From Bacteroidota bacterium (GTDB taxonomy: Bacteria; Bacteroidota; Bacteroidia; Chitinophagales; Chitinophagaceae), in contig JAEYOL010000152.1 of the NCBI GenBank assembly GCA_023411775.1, positions 1-15,887 on the forward strand: a DNA stretch of 15,887 nucleotides. Reading direction: 5' to 3'. Shown one piece after another: positions 1 to 7,900 of this stretch. Position numbers and translations under genes: made by a program. The notes beneath the pieces are model-generated. The model worked only from the letters and a program-made list of their open reading frames with translations, was not told where the DNA came from and did not search any database. Numbering within the stretch: position 1 is the stretch's first letter; each line of letters begins with the position of its first letter.

Positions 1-650
1 CGGCGATAGTAATAGATCAGAACGATTGCAGGGATAGTCAACAGGTTAAGCAAGTGCACACCAATTGACAAACCCATCATAAAGAAAAGAAAGACGATCC
101 ACCGGTCAGAACGTGCCCGTGCGAAAGGATCGTTCTCAGCATGTTCATCGGCATGTTCCCATTTCAACATAGCCCAGAATACCAGGGCAGTAAAGAATGA
201 AGAAAGTGCATAAACTTCACCTTCCACGGCGCTATACCAGAATGAGTCGCTGAATGTATAAGCCAGGGCACCTACGACACCGGCGGCCATGGTAGTAAAT
301 AATTGATGGCTGTTCAATGTCTCACCCACACCCACAAACATTTTACGTGCGAAGTGTGTGATGCTCCAGAAAAGAAATAAGATAGTTGCCGCACTCGCCA
401 GGGCCGACATGAAGTTGACAGCGCTCGCTGCCGTCATACCATCATCACCAAACAGAATTATAAAAAAGCGGCCCAGCAATACGAAAAAGGGAGCTCCGGG
501 AGGGTGCGGAAGCTGCAATTTTTGCGCGCTGGCGATAAATTCGCCGGTATCCCAAAGACTACCTCTTGCCTCGCGGGTTAAAACATAAGTAGCAAGAGCG
601 GCCAGGAATACCGCCCACCCGGTGAGGTTGTTGACTTTCTTAAAATTCAT
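1..650 (-). CDS. DUF2723 (GT117-type) multi-pass membrane protein, 3' part missing
   Basis: This ORF reads leftwards off the window edge, and 216 codons are visible. It is an integral inner-membrane protein: hydrophobic segments are seen near residues 11-25, 53-68, 72-90 and further on. The N-terminal signature is strong for PF11028/DUF2723: a TREARGSLWDTGEFIASAQK stretch at about residues 25-44 (acidic D34 and E37), followed by HPPGAPFFVLLGRFF at about 49-63. The family is classed as GT117, with homology to TMEM260 protein O-mannosyltransferases, so a role in protein or envelope glycosylation is plausible but inferred. The start at 650 (MNFKKVNNLTGW) matches the usual family N-terminus. An in-frame ATG nine codons upstream at 677 is an alternative start. 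The gene lies downstream of the DUF62-like gene in the same direction but seems to have its own promoter at 704-737. Confidence 0.85.
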   Translation of the reverse strand, partial: MNFKKVNNLTGWAVFLAALATYVLTREARGSLWDTGEFIASAQKLQLPHPPGAPFFVLLGRFFIILFGDDGMTAASAVNFMSALASAATILFLFWSITHFARKMFVGVGETLNSHQLFTTMAAGVVGALAYTFSDSFWYSAVEGEVYALSSFFTALVFWAMLKWEHADEHAENDPFARARSDRWIVFLFFMMGLSIGVHLLNLLTIPAIVLIYYYR

Positions 651-703
651 AAAGAGTTGAGTTTTATTCGGCTTCATCCAGGCTAAGCCTGAAATGAGGC
701 TAG

Positions 704-737
704 CAAAAATAGGGGTTTAAAGGTTAAAAAAGGTGCA
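704..737 (-). promoter_or_regulatory. Candidate Bacteroidota promoter for the DUF2723 gene
   Basis: On the minus strand, TATTTTTG at 711-704 fits the Bacteroidota -7 consensus TAnnTTTG. A TTG at 737-735 lies 23 nt upstream as a possible -33 element. The predicted transcription start near 697-700 leaves a leader of about 50 nt before the ATG at 650. The -33 element touches the 3' end of the preceding gene. Confidence 0.45.
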
Positions 738-743
738 ATACGC

Positions 744-1571
744 CTACTCAAAAAACACCCGAACCGTCTGGTAAAATAATTGATTTTGAATGATGCTTTC
801 GGCTTTCCCGGCTTTTTCCGAAAACCCTTTCAGTCCGAACAGACCGGCCGCATTGCCTTTATTAATGGCAATCTCGAGATAGCCTGCACTATTGAACAGG
901 GCCAGCTTTTCGCCCGGGTGCACATCTGCATAGGTTTCCGAGATCCGGTCGATCACTTCATCCCGCTTAAATACGATCCGGAAACTCCTGCCTTTTCGCT
1001 GTTCTTCAAACTGCTCCCGGGTAATATTGACAACCACGTTCTCAAAATTGTCAATGAAGATGATCTGGCCCTCTATCCAGTTATTATCCTGGAGGGGGCG
1101 GAGGTGATTTTTTTCGATATAATCGATATCAGGAACGCCGATACTGCTGATCGGCTCGCCCTGTGCCAACTGGGTGACCACCCTGCCCATTACTCCAACG
1201 CAATAGGTAGTATTTTTATTGGCCCGCTTATCAAGCGGTATACCCATTACCATCTCTGGCTTTTCTTCCAGGATCATTGTCAGCAGTCCGTTGTCGGCAC
1301 AAAGAAAATACTGGTTGTGATGAAACGCCAGTAACAGGTATTCCGGCTTTTTCTCAAAAAGATTTACCAAAACCATGTGATAGGTATAATCCGGGAAATT
1401 TTTAAAAGCGCTGCGGCAGATATAGGCGGCCTGGGGATAATTGAAAGGTGCGATAGAATGAGAAACGTCTATAATATTAAACGAAGGGTCGATCTGCAAT
1501 AACTGTGCTTTTATTGCAGCGACGAGGTAATCCTGGTGGCCAATATCGGAAGTAAGCGTGATTAATGGCAT
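744..1571 (-). CDS. DUF62 / SAM hydroxide adenosyltransferase-like protein (divergent Bacteroidota type)
   Basis: This is a 275-aa soluble protein of the SAM-dependent chlorinase/fluorinase/hydroxide adenosyltransferase superfamily (PF01887 and C-terminal domain). Visible family blocks are TSDIGHQDYLVAAIKA (residues 7-22), CADNGLLT (91-98), IDNFENVVVNI (173-183) and NSAGYLEIAINKGNAA (227-242). Together these cover the N-terminal Rossmann-like domain and the C-terminal beta-barrel domain at full family length. Canonical members hydrolyse SAM to adenosine and methionine using an Asp-Arg-His triad, found in IDPGVGTxRR and in TFHGRD. Here the corresponding stretches read VLVNLFEKKPEYL (67-79) and TTYCVGVMGR (121-130), so the triad appears to be absent. 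Catalysis as annotated in databases is therefore doubtful. ATG at 1571 gives MPLITLTSD, the expected family N-terminus. The gene follows the SDR gene by 86 bp, a gap filled by an inverted heptamer-repeat tract. Confidence 0.85.
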   Translation of the reverse strand: MPLITLTSDIGHQDYLVAAIKAQLLQIDPSFNIIDVSHSIAPFNYPQAAYICRSAFKNFPDYTYHMVLVNLFEKKPEYLLLAFHHNQYFLCADNGLLTMILEEKPEMVMGIPLDKRANKNTTYCVGVMGRVVTQLAQGEPISSIGVPDIDYIEKNHLRPLQDNNWIEGQIIFIDNFENVVVNITREQFEEQRKGRSFRIVFKRDEVIDRISETYADVHPGEKLALFNSAGYLEIAINKGNAAGLFGLKGFSEKAGKAESIIQNQLFYQTVRVFFE

Positions 1572-1577
1572 GTTTAT

Positions 1578-1660
1578 GTAGTCAGGAGTCTGTAGTCGGG
1601 AGTCGGGAGTCAGGGCAAAAGGAAACGACTAATGACTCCAGGCTAATGACTACCGACTCA
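1578..1660. repeat. Inverted pair of degenerate heptamer tracts, (G/T)AGTCnn type
   Basis: On the plus strand, 1578-1613 holds five phased heptamers (TAGTCAG, GAGTCTG, TAGTCGG, GAGTCGG, GAGTCAG). Positions 1626-1660 carry about five similar heptamers in the opposite orientation, so the transcript could fold into a long imperfect hairpin with a loop of about 12 nt. The tract fills the whole gap between the SDR stop codon, which is inside the tract, and the start of the DUF62-like gene. It might act as a transcription-attenuating hairpin or be a dispersed repeat; the sequence alone does not decide. Confidence 0.7.
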
Positions 1661-2467
1661 TTTTACCAGTTCTCCGTTTTTAAAGAAAAATTTATAGGTA
1701 AGCCTATCGGCCAGCCGGGGGAAAAACTTGTTGACAAACACAGTTTGTTTGCCCATAAAAGTCATCACCAGTGTCCGGCGTTTTTTCTGAACAGCTTTCA
1801 GTATCCTGCGTGCGCATTCTTCTGCGCTCATCAGTTTACTTTCATCAAAAGGTGTTTCGCCATGCGACTCAGCATCTTTATTGAGCGCGGCATTCCTGAT
1901 ATTACTGGAGGTATACCCGGGGCTCACCCACATTACATGTACATCGTCATTCAGGAGTTCGGTTCTCACCGATTCAAGCCAACCCTGCAGTGCGTATTTG
2001 CTGGCGGAGTAGGCGCTGCGTCCTGGCAGTCCCCGGTAACCAGCAATGGAAGTAATGCCCACAATTGTTCCTTTTCTTTCAACAATGGCAGGCAGGGCAT
2101 ATTTGGTGCAGTATACAGCGCCGAAGAAGTTAATGTCCATCACTTTTCGCATCACTTCAGTAGAAACATCTTTTAGCAGCGCTCTCATTGAAATGCCGGC
2201 ATTATTGATCAGGATATCGATCGCACCAAATACTTTCAAAGTTGTTTCAATAAAGCGACGGCAATCGTTCTCGCTGCTCACGTCAGCTACCATAGTATGA
2301 AGAAAAGAAGATGGATAAGTGGATTGGAGGCGGTATAACTTATCGTGGTCTCGCCCACAGGTGGCCACTTTGGCGCCGGCCTGTAAAAGCTCGTCAACCA
2401 ATGCTTTGCCAATCCCATCGGTACCGCCGGTCACAATAACTACTTTATCCCTGAAGTATGATGACAT
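1658..2467 (-). CDS. Short-chain dehydrogenase/reductase (classical SDR)
   Basis: This is a 269-aa NAD(P)-dependent oxidoreductase with a Rossmann fold. Motifs in order are TGGTDGIG cofactor-binding loop (13-20), NNAG (88-91), Asn in MDIN (about 113), ITSIAG with the catalytic Ser (138-143), and YSASK (153-157) giving the Tyr/Lys pair, so the catalytic tetrad is complete. CGRD after the second beta strand (37-40) suggests NADP(H) preference, which is inference. The C-terminus carries a basic, aromatic patch (RLADRLTYKFFFK), reminiscent of membrane-associated DHRS7-like SDRs. The substrate cannot be assigned. ATG at 2467 places the first beta strand eight residues in, as is usual for SDRs. The stop codon TGA is the first triplet of the heptamer tract that follows. 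Confidence 0.9.
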   Translation of the reverse strand: MSSYFRDKVVIVTGGTDGIGKALVDELLQAGAKVATCGRDHDKLYRLQSTYPSSFLHTMVADVSSENDCRRFIETTLKVFGAIDILINNAGISMRALLKDVSTEVMRKVMDINFFGAVYCTKYALPAIVERKGTIVGITSIAGYRGLPGRSAYSASKYALQGWLESVRTELLNDDVHVMWVSPGYTSSNIRNAALNKDAESHGETPFDESKLMSAEECARRILKAVQKKRRTLVMTFMGKQTVFVNKFFPRLADRLTYKFFFKNGELVK

Positions 2468-2484
2468 GTTCCTGATTGTTTGAG

Positions 2485-2492
2485 CAAACCTA
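2485..2492 (-). promoter_or_regulatory. Candidate -7 element upstream of the SDR gene
   Basis: TAGGTTTG on the minus strand fits TAnnTTTG and would start transcription about 10-15 nt before the SDR ATG. No good TTTG -33 element is seen at the expected distance, so this is tentative. It lies just beyond the tRNA terminator, where a new transcription unit would be expected to begin. Confidence 0.35.
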
Positions 2493-2550
2493 CTTTAATT
2501 TTTTTCATTTACCACTTGGTAATAAGGGAACGGCGCAAAAATCGGGACAT

Positions 2551-2580
2551 AAAAAAAGACCCTGAATAATCAGAGTCTTT
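2551..2580 (-). terminator. Intrinsic terminator downstream of tRNA-Lys
   Basis: On the minus strand an 11-bp stem (AAAGACTCTGA with TCAGGGTCTTT, one G-T wobble) closes a TTAT tetraloop and runs straight into a T tract (2557-2551 read as T). It begins two bases after the tRNA discriminator base, a textbook rho-independent terminator for the tRNA unit. Confidence 0.85.
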
Positions 2581-2581
2581 G

Positions 2582-2654
2582 TGATCCCGCTGGGACTCGA
2601 ACCCAGGGCCCATACATTAAAAGTGTATTGCTCTACCAACTGAGCTACGGAATC
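2582..2654 (-). tRNA. tRNA-Lys (anticodon UUU)
   Basis: The 73-nt minus-strand sequence folds as a full cloverleaf. The acceptor stem GATTCCG pairs with CGGGATC (one T-G wobble). The D stem is GCTC/GAGC, the anticodon stem ATACA/TGTAT holds the loop CTTTTAA with anticodon TTT, and the T arm is CTGGG-TTCGAGT-CCCAG with discriminator A. The CCA end is not encoded, as is common in Bacteroidota. It is a single tRNA gene with its own promoter and terminator. Confidence 0.97.
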
Positions 2655-2690
2655 AGCCGTCCATCAGGGATAGTCTCCTGAATGGGGGTG

Positions 2691-2723
2691 CAAAAATACA
2701 GTCTCACAGCTTATGTGCCAAAA
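2691..2723 (-). promoter_or_regulatory. Bacteroidota housekeeping promoter of tRNA-Lys
   Basis: On the minus strand, TTTTG at 2723-2719 (-33) and TATTTTTG at 2698-2691 (-7) are separated by 20 nt, which fits the Bacteroidota TTTG-N19-20-TAnnTTTG consensus. The predicted start lies about 30 nt upstream of the mature tRNA 5' end. Between them is a small hairpin, TCAGG/CCCTGA, at about 2663-2681. Confidence 0.7.
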
Positions 2724-2804
2724 TTTTTTCGATTTATTCTGTTGGGAATTGTTGATAAATCGGATGATAGTAATCCCGCGCTCACCCGATGAAAATTGGA
2801 ATGA

Positions 2805-3371
2805 TCAGTCAAAACGGTTTTCCCATCCGTCTTTTTTTAGCTTAGCAACTTTACCAATGACTTCTTTGTTAAGTGAGGTTTTATATTCACAGATTTTTTG
2901 ACAAATATTTTCATCACCTGTACCTATGATCTGCGCTGCCAGGATACCAGCATTCTTCGCAGCATTCAAAGCCACTGTGGCAACAGGCACGCCATTTGGC
3001 ATTTGCAGAATTGATAAAACGGAATCCCAGCCGTCGATGGAGTTGGATGATTTAATGGGCACTCCAATCACCGGCAATGAAGTTATCGAAGCCACCATAC
3101 CTGGTAGATGTGCAGCGCCGCCTGCACCAGCGATGATCACTTTCAAACCACGATCTTTAGCTTTCTCTGCATATTCAACCATACGCAACGGTGTGCGATG
3201 CGCCGAAACAACAGTTAGCTCGAATGAAATACCAAATTGTTTTAGTATTTCGCCCGCAGCCTGCATGACGGGAAGATCACTGTCACTGCCCATGATGATG
3301 CCGACGAGGGGAGTTTCCTGTTTGCGGTTTGCGGTGTGTGATGTGCGGTTCGTGGTTTGCCGTTTAGTCAT
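2805..3371 (-). CDS. purE: N5-carboxyaminoimidazole ribonucleotide mutase (PurE, class I)
   Basis: PurE moves the carboxyl group of N5-CAIR to C4 to give CAIR in de novo purine synthesis, acting on the PurK product in the cytosol. Class I motifs are intact: GIIMGSDSDLP (24-34), SAHRTP with the catalytic His58 (56-61), GAGGAAHLPGM (82-92), and P-I-K-S-S-N near 105-110. The 188-aa protein is longer than typical class I PurE because of about 20 extra N-terminal residues (MTKRQTTNRT..., rich in T, N, R and K). No ATG closer to the core was found, so the start at 3371 is kept; the tail is encoded by heptamer-repeat DNA. PurE lies downstream of tolC in the same direction, 158 bp away, and is separated from its partner purK by the efflux operon. 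It might be expressed from that operon or from an unseen promoter in the gap. Confidence 0.95.
   Translation of the reverse strand: MTKRQTTNRTSHTANRKQETPLVGIIMGSDSDLPVMQAAGEILKQFGISFELTVVSAHRTPLRMVEYAEKAKDRGLKVIIAGAGGAAHLPGMVASITSLPVIGVPIKSSNSIDGWDSVLSILQMPNGVPVATVALNAAKNAGILAAQIIGTGDENICQKICEYKTSLNKEVIGKVAKLKKDGWENRFD
3318..3366. repeat. Degenerate heptamer tract (CAAACCn type) inside the purE 5' end
   Basis: Seven contiguous 7-bp units can be phased on the plus strand: CTGTTTG, CGGTTTG, CGGTGTG, TGATGTG, CGGTTCG, TGGTTTG, CCGTTTA. They occupy codons 2-18 of the purE ORF as annotated. They are inverted relative to the matching tract at 3504-3531, so a tolC-purE transcript could pair the two. 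Confidence 0.75.
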
Positions 3372-3420
3372 TTTTTTCTGTCTTTGAATTTCTGTCCCTT
3401 TATTGATGATTTATTCAAAT

Positions 3421-3453
3421 AGCTAATAAAAGATGAAATTTTTCGTATTAGCT
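3421..3453. repeat. 8-bp perfect inverted repeat in the tolC-purE gap
   Basis: AGCTAATA (3421-3428) and TATTAGCT (3446-3453) are exact inverted copies separated by 17 nt, about 50 bp upstream of the purE start. They could be an operator or a weak RNA hairpin. No known purine-repressor operator is recognised here. A chance occurrence in A/T-rich DNA is possible. Confidence 0.35.
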
Positions 3454-3503
3454 GGTCTGGCTCCCTATGACAGGCATTTCAGAATTTGCCAAAGCTACAA
3501 CCC

Positions 3504-3531
3504 TGAACCGCAAACAACAAACTGCAAACCT
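3504..3531. repeat. Degenerate heptamer tract at the tolC stop codon
   Basis: Four phased 7-bp units on the plus strand (TGAACCG, CAAACAA, CAAACTG, CAAACCT) end inside the tolC stop codon (3530-3532). This is the opposite arm to the tract at 3318-3366. Confidence 0.7.
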
Positions 3532-4846
3532 ACTGTAATACACCTTTCAACCTCAGCAACTCCGTTTCCGCAAGTTTCATAGCATAGCGGGCTGCTATAA
3601 GTCGGTTGTTAGCGGTTTCGAGGCTGTTTTGTGCCTCCCTCAGTTGCACCAGTGTGGCCGCGCCCAGTTTATAAGTTTGAAATACGATGTCGACATTTTC
3701 CCTGGCCAGCAAAATATTCTCTTCTTCCAGGGTGAGCGCTTTCTTCTGCAACTCGTAGTTCTTATATGCAGTAATAATATCCAGGTTTATTACCGAGCGC
3801 TGGTTCTCGAAAATCAACTGCTGGTATTGAATATCCAGTTCGGCCTGTTTGATCTGGCGCTTCACATTAAACCGGTTGAAGATCGGGATGGTTGCCGAAA
3901 AGCCATAGTTCAATCCGTTGGACTGGTTGAAAAGAGGGGAGAAAGGATTGATCACTTTTTTGTTGTCTGTCTTGCTGTAGTTATATGCTGAGTTGAATGA
4001 CAATATTGGAAAACGATCCGCTTTTCGCTCCTTGAGCGTTAACCTGGCGATATCAACATTTTTTTGCGCGATCAGTAAAAGCGGGTTACTTCGCTCCAGG
4101 TCTTCCTGGATCTCACCCAGGCCAATTGTCGTATTCAACGGAATAGAATCGCTTACTTCAAATGATAAACCGGGCGCCACATTCATTACCTGAATCAGTT
4201 GTTCCTTTAATTGATCGATCAATGTGAGTTGTTCCAGTTTTAATGCCTTTTGTTCGTTGAGATCTACTTTACTCTGCAAAAGATCGGGCTTGGCGCCGGT
4301 TCCAATATCCAGTTTGTATTGTGAAAGCCTTACCCGCTCCTCGTTGAGCGCTATTTGTTCCTCAACAGCTTTCAGTTGTTGTTTTTGGCGAACGATATTA
4401 TAATAGGTGCTGATAACGGATGCTACACTATTTACAACCTGGTTTTTGATCCCCAGTGACCCAAGCTGGATATACTCTGCGGCCTTATCACGTATCGCAA
4501 ACATTTTTAGCCCGTCAAACAAAGTCCAGTTAAGTTGCGCCGAGGCGGCGGAGTTATGAGACTTTATACTTTTTTGTTCACGTTTAGAACCATCGGCAAG
4601 GGTCTGGCGCTGGTTGTTGTCATTCCAGGTGGTTGACGCAAGGCCGTTCAAAGTGGGTAGAAATGCAGCGTTGCGGTACGAATAATCCAGCGCGGCCACC
4701 ATTGAATCATTCTTTGATAGTTGTATATCGTAATTGTTTTGTAAAGCTGTTGCTATCGCTTCTTCCAATGTCAGCATTCTTTGAGCCCAGGATGGTCCGG
4801 ATCCAATAATCAACGCCAATGCCAACAGTTTAAAACCCTTTTTCAT
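3530..4846 (-). CDS. TolC-like outer-membrane efflux protein
   Basis: This 438-aa outer-membrane factor of the TolC/OprM family is the exit duct of the tripartite pump encoded just upstream. A Sec signal peptide is visible (MKKGFKLLALALIIGSGPSWA, cleavage near residue 21), followed by the conserved LTLEEAIATALQNN start of the mature protein. Two homologous OEP (PF02321) halves of long amphipathic alpha-helices follow, rich in A, L, Q and E, for example near 150-205 and 345-435. The second half has the typical YxxAxxxLVQLREAQNSLETANNRLIAARYA helix region. No lipobox is present. The gene starts 60 bp after the RND stop and is the last gene of the operon. Its stop codon is embedded in a heptamer-repeat tract. 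Confidence 0.92.
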   Translation of the reverse strand: MKKGFKLLALALIIGSGPSWAQRMLTLEEAIATALQNNYDIQLSKNDSMVAALDYSYRNAAFLPTLNGLASTTWNDNNQRQTLADGSKREQKSIKSHNSAASAQLNWTLFDGLKMFAIRDKAAEYIQLGSLGIKNQVVNSVASVISTYYNIVRQKQQLKAVEEQIALNEERVRLSQYKLDIGTGAKPDLLQSKVDLNEQKALKLEQLTLIDQLKEQLIQVMNVAPGLSFEVSDSIPLNTTIGLGEIQEDLERSNPLLLIAQKNVDIARLTLKERKADRFPILSFNSAYNYSKTDNKKVINPFSPLFNQSNGLNYGFSATIPIFNRFNVKRQIKQAELDIQYQQLIFENQRSVINLDIITAYKNYELQKKALTLEEENILLARENVDIVFQTYKLGAATLVQLREAQNSLETANNRLIAARYAMKLAETELLRLKGVLQ

Positions 4847-4906
4847 TGAATAATTTTACTTCTTTTTATTTTTCGCTTCAGTCGCGCCATCCGCTTTATA
4901 AATTGA

Positions 4907-7900
4907 TCAAACTGTTTCGGTTTCTTTTTCCGCCTGCTGAAGTCGCACCGTGCTTTCTTCGGTAGGATACAATTTCTCCATCTCACTGATTTTTTTCTGA
5001 CTGGACATATAGGTATACATCGCCGGCAACACAAACAGGGTAAGTACTAGTGAAAACATGATACCTCCTACGATCACCACACCCAGCGGGATACGGCTGG
5101 TGGCTGCTGCGCCAAGTGACAATGCCAGGGGCAGGGCACCCAGTGACATCGCCAGGCTCGTCATCAGGATCGGACGAAGGCGCTGTACTGCGGAAAATAC
5201 TGCAGCTTCTGTTTTTGCCATTCCTTTCATCCGGTTTTGATTAGCGAATTCAACAATCAGGATACCATTTTTAGTTACCAGGCCGATCAGCATGATCATA
5301 CCGATCTGTGAGAAGATATTGAGAGTATGTCCCAAAAGCCATAAGGTTAATACCGCACCCGCAATCGCCAATGGCACAGTGACCATAATGATGATCGGGT
5401 CTACAAAACTTTCAAACTGTGCGGCAAGAATAAGGAATATAAGTCCCAATGCCAGCAGGAATGCAAAACTGGTATTGCTGCTACTCTCAGCAAAATCCCT
5501 TGATGCACCTGATAGAGAAGTGGAAAAAGATTCATCCAGTAACCTATCCGCAATCCTTTCCATTTCTTCGATACCATCTCCAATCGTTTTACCCGGAACG
5601 ACCCCGGCAGAAACAGTAGCGGATTTATAACGGTTGAAGTGATAGATGGTAGGGGGTGTGTTGGACTCCTCGATCCTGACCAGGTTGTCCATACTGATCA
5701 GTTCATTTCGGTTATTACGAACAAACAACGCTTTCAGATCATCCGGATCATCACGGTTTGCTCTCGCTACCTGGCCCATCACCTGGTATTGTTTTCCGTC
5801 TTTTGTAAAATAACCAAGGCGTCGGTTACTATACGCAAGTTGTAATGTTTCAGAAATATCACTCACACTTACGCCAAGTTCACTGGCTTTCAGCCGGTCA
5901 ATCTGAACACGCAGTTCGGGTTTGTTGAATTTCAGGTCCGCATCTACCTGTTGCAAGACATTACTTTTATTAGCTTCTTCTAAAAATTTAGGCAATATTT
6001 CTGTTAGCTTGCTGAAGTTATTGTTCTGCAAAACGAAAGACACAGGCTGACCACCACGACGGTTTACGGCAATGGTTTGTTCTTCGATCGCGAATGCCCG
6101 TCCTTCGTTGTATTTTGGCAGGTTGCGATTAACCATGTTCACAATTTCTTTCTGTGAACGTTCACGCTCATGAGGATCCACCAGTGTTACGCGTACGAAT
6201 CCAGTATTAGCATTACCTGAACCAGAGAAACCAGGTGCCGTCACACTCAGCACGGTTATTTTCTCAGGAATAGAATCCAGCATCAGGTTGGTTACTTTGG
6301 TTACATAGGCGTCCATCGCGTCAAAAGATGTACCCTCAGGCGCTGTAAGCGAAAGCCGGAACTGGCTTCTGTCTTCCATGGGTGCTAGTTCAGATTGCAG
6401 TTTTCCGCCAATAAAGAAAATCACAAGACCACAGACCGCAATAATAACGAAGGCGAGCCAGCGTACTTTCATGAATTTCGATAACAATTTCTGGTAACCA
6501 TTTTCCATACCCCGGAAAAACGGCTCTGTCTTATTATAAAACCAGGAATGTTTATGAATATTCTTGCGGGTAAGCTTTACGTTAAGTACGGGAGTCAGCG
6601 TAAGTGACACAAATGCTGAAATCAATACCGCCCCGGCTACCACGATACCAAATTCGCGGAAAAGACTACCTACAAAACCCTGCAGAAAGATGATCGGAAG
6701 GAATACAACCGCCAGGGTGATGGAGGTTGCTATTACGGCAAAATAGATTTCTTTAGATCCTTCTCTTGCGGCCTGCCATTTGCCCATACCACGTTCCATC
6801 TTTTTATAGATGTTTTCCGTGACCACGATCCCATCATCAACGACAAGGCCCGTTGCCAGTACGATCGCCAGCAAAGAAAGCACATTGATGGTATAGCCCA
6901 TCAGGTACATGATAAAGAAAGCACCGATCAGGGAAACGGGGATATCGATCAATGGTCGAAGCGCGATCAGCCAGTCGCGGAAGAACAGGTAAATGATCAG
7001 GATCACCAATACAATTGCGATGATCAGGGTTTCTTCCACTTCCGCGATTGATTTTTTAATAAACCGTGTCTGGTCCAGCGCGATATTGATCTTTATATCT
7101 TCCGGCACATCTTTTTTGATCTGGTCGAGCCGCCTGTAAAACTCGTCAGATATCTCTACATAATTTGAACCAGGCTGCGGCACGATAGCGAGTGCAATCA
7201 TGGGAATACCACTTTCTTTCAAAATGGTTTCTTCATTCTCCGGTCCAAGTACAACATCCCCAATATCCTTGATCTTTACATCCGCCCCGTTTACATTGCG
7301 GATGATCACATTTTCAAAATCCTCTTCTGTATTTAAACGTCCAAATGTGCGTACCGTAAGTTCCGTTGCATTACCCGATAATTTACCGGAAGGCAACTCT
7401 ACGTTTTCACGTCTCAATGCATCCTGTACGTCTCCTGCCGTAATGCCGAAGCCGCTCAGTTTGGCAGGATCGATCCATATACGCATAGCGTAACGCTTCT
7501 CACCCCAAATCTGGATACCACTTACACCCGGAATGGTTTGAAGTCTTTCCAGCAACACGTTGTTGGCATATTCGGTAATCTGTAACTGGTTACGGGTATG
7601 ACTTTGCACCGTCATCGAAAGGATCGCATCAGAACTGGCATCTGCTTTTGATACTACAGGTGGGGCTTCAAGGTCGGGTGGCAGGTTTCTTTGGGCGCGG
7701 GAAACTTTGTCTCTTACATCATTGGCAGCTGCTTCCAGGTCAACACCCAATTCAAACTCGACGTTGATCCGGCTGGTACCATTACTACTACTGGAGGTGA
7801 TGTTTTTAATACCGGCAATACCATTGATGGCTTCTTCAAGGGGTTCGGTGATCTGCGTTTCAATAATATCCGCATTGGCACCGGCGTAGGAAGTGCTGAC

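Noticed and set aside
780..1334. 184-aa plus-strand ORF
   Set aside because: It is antisense to the DUF62-like gene, which has clear family motifs; this ORF shows none.
1565..2176. 203-aa plus-strand ORF
   Set aside because: It is antisense to the SDR gene with intact catalytic motifs, and its N-terminus is translated heptamer repeat.
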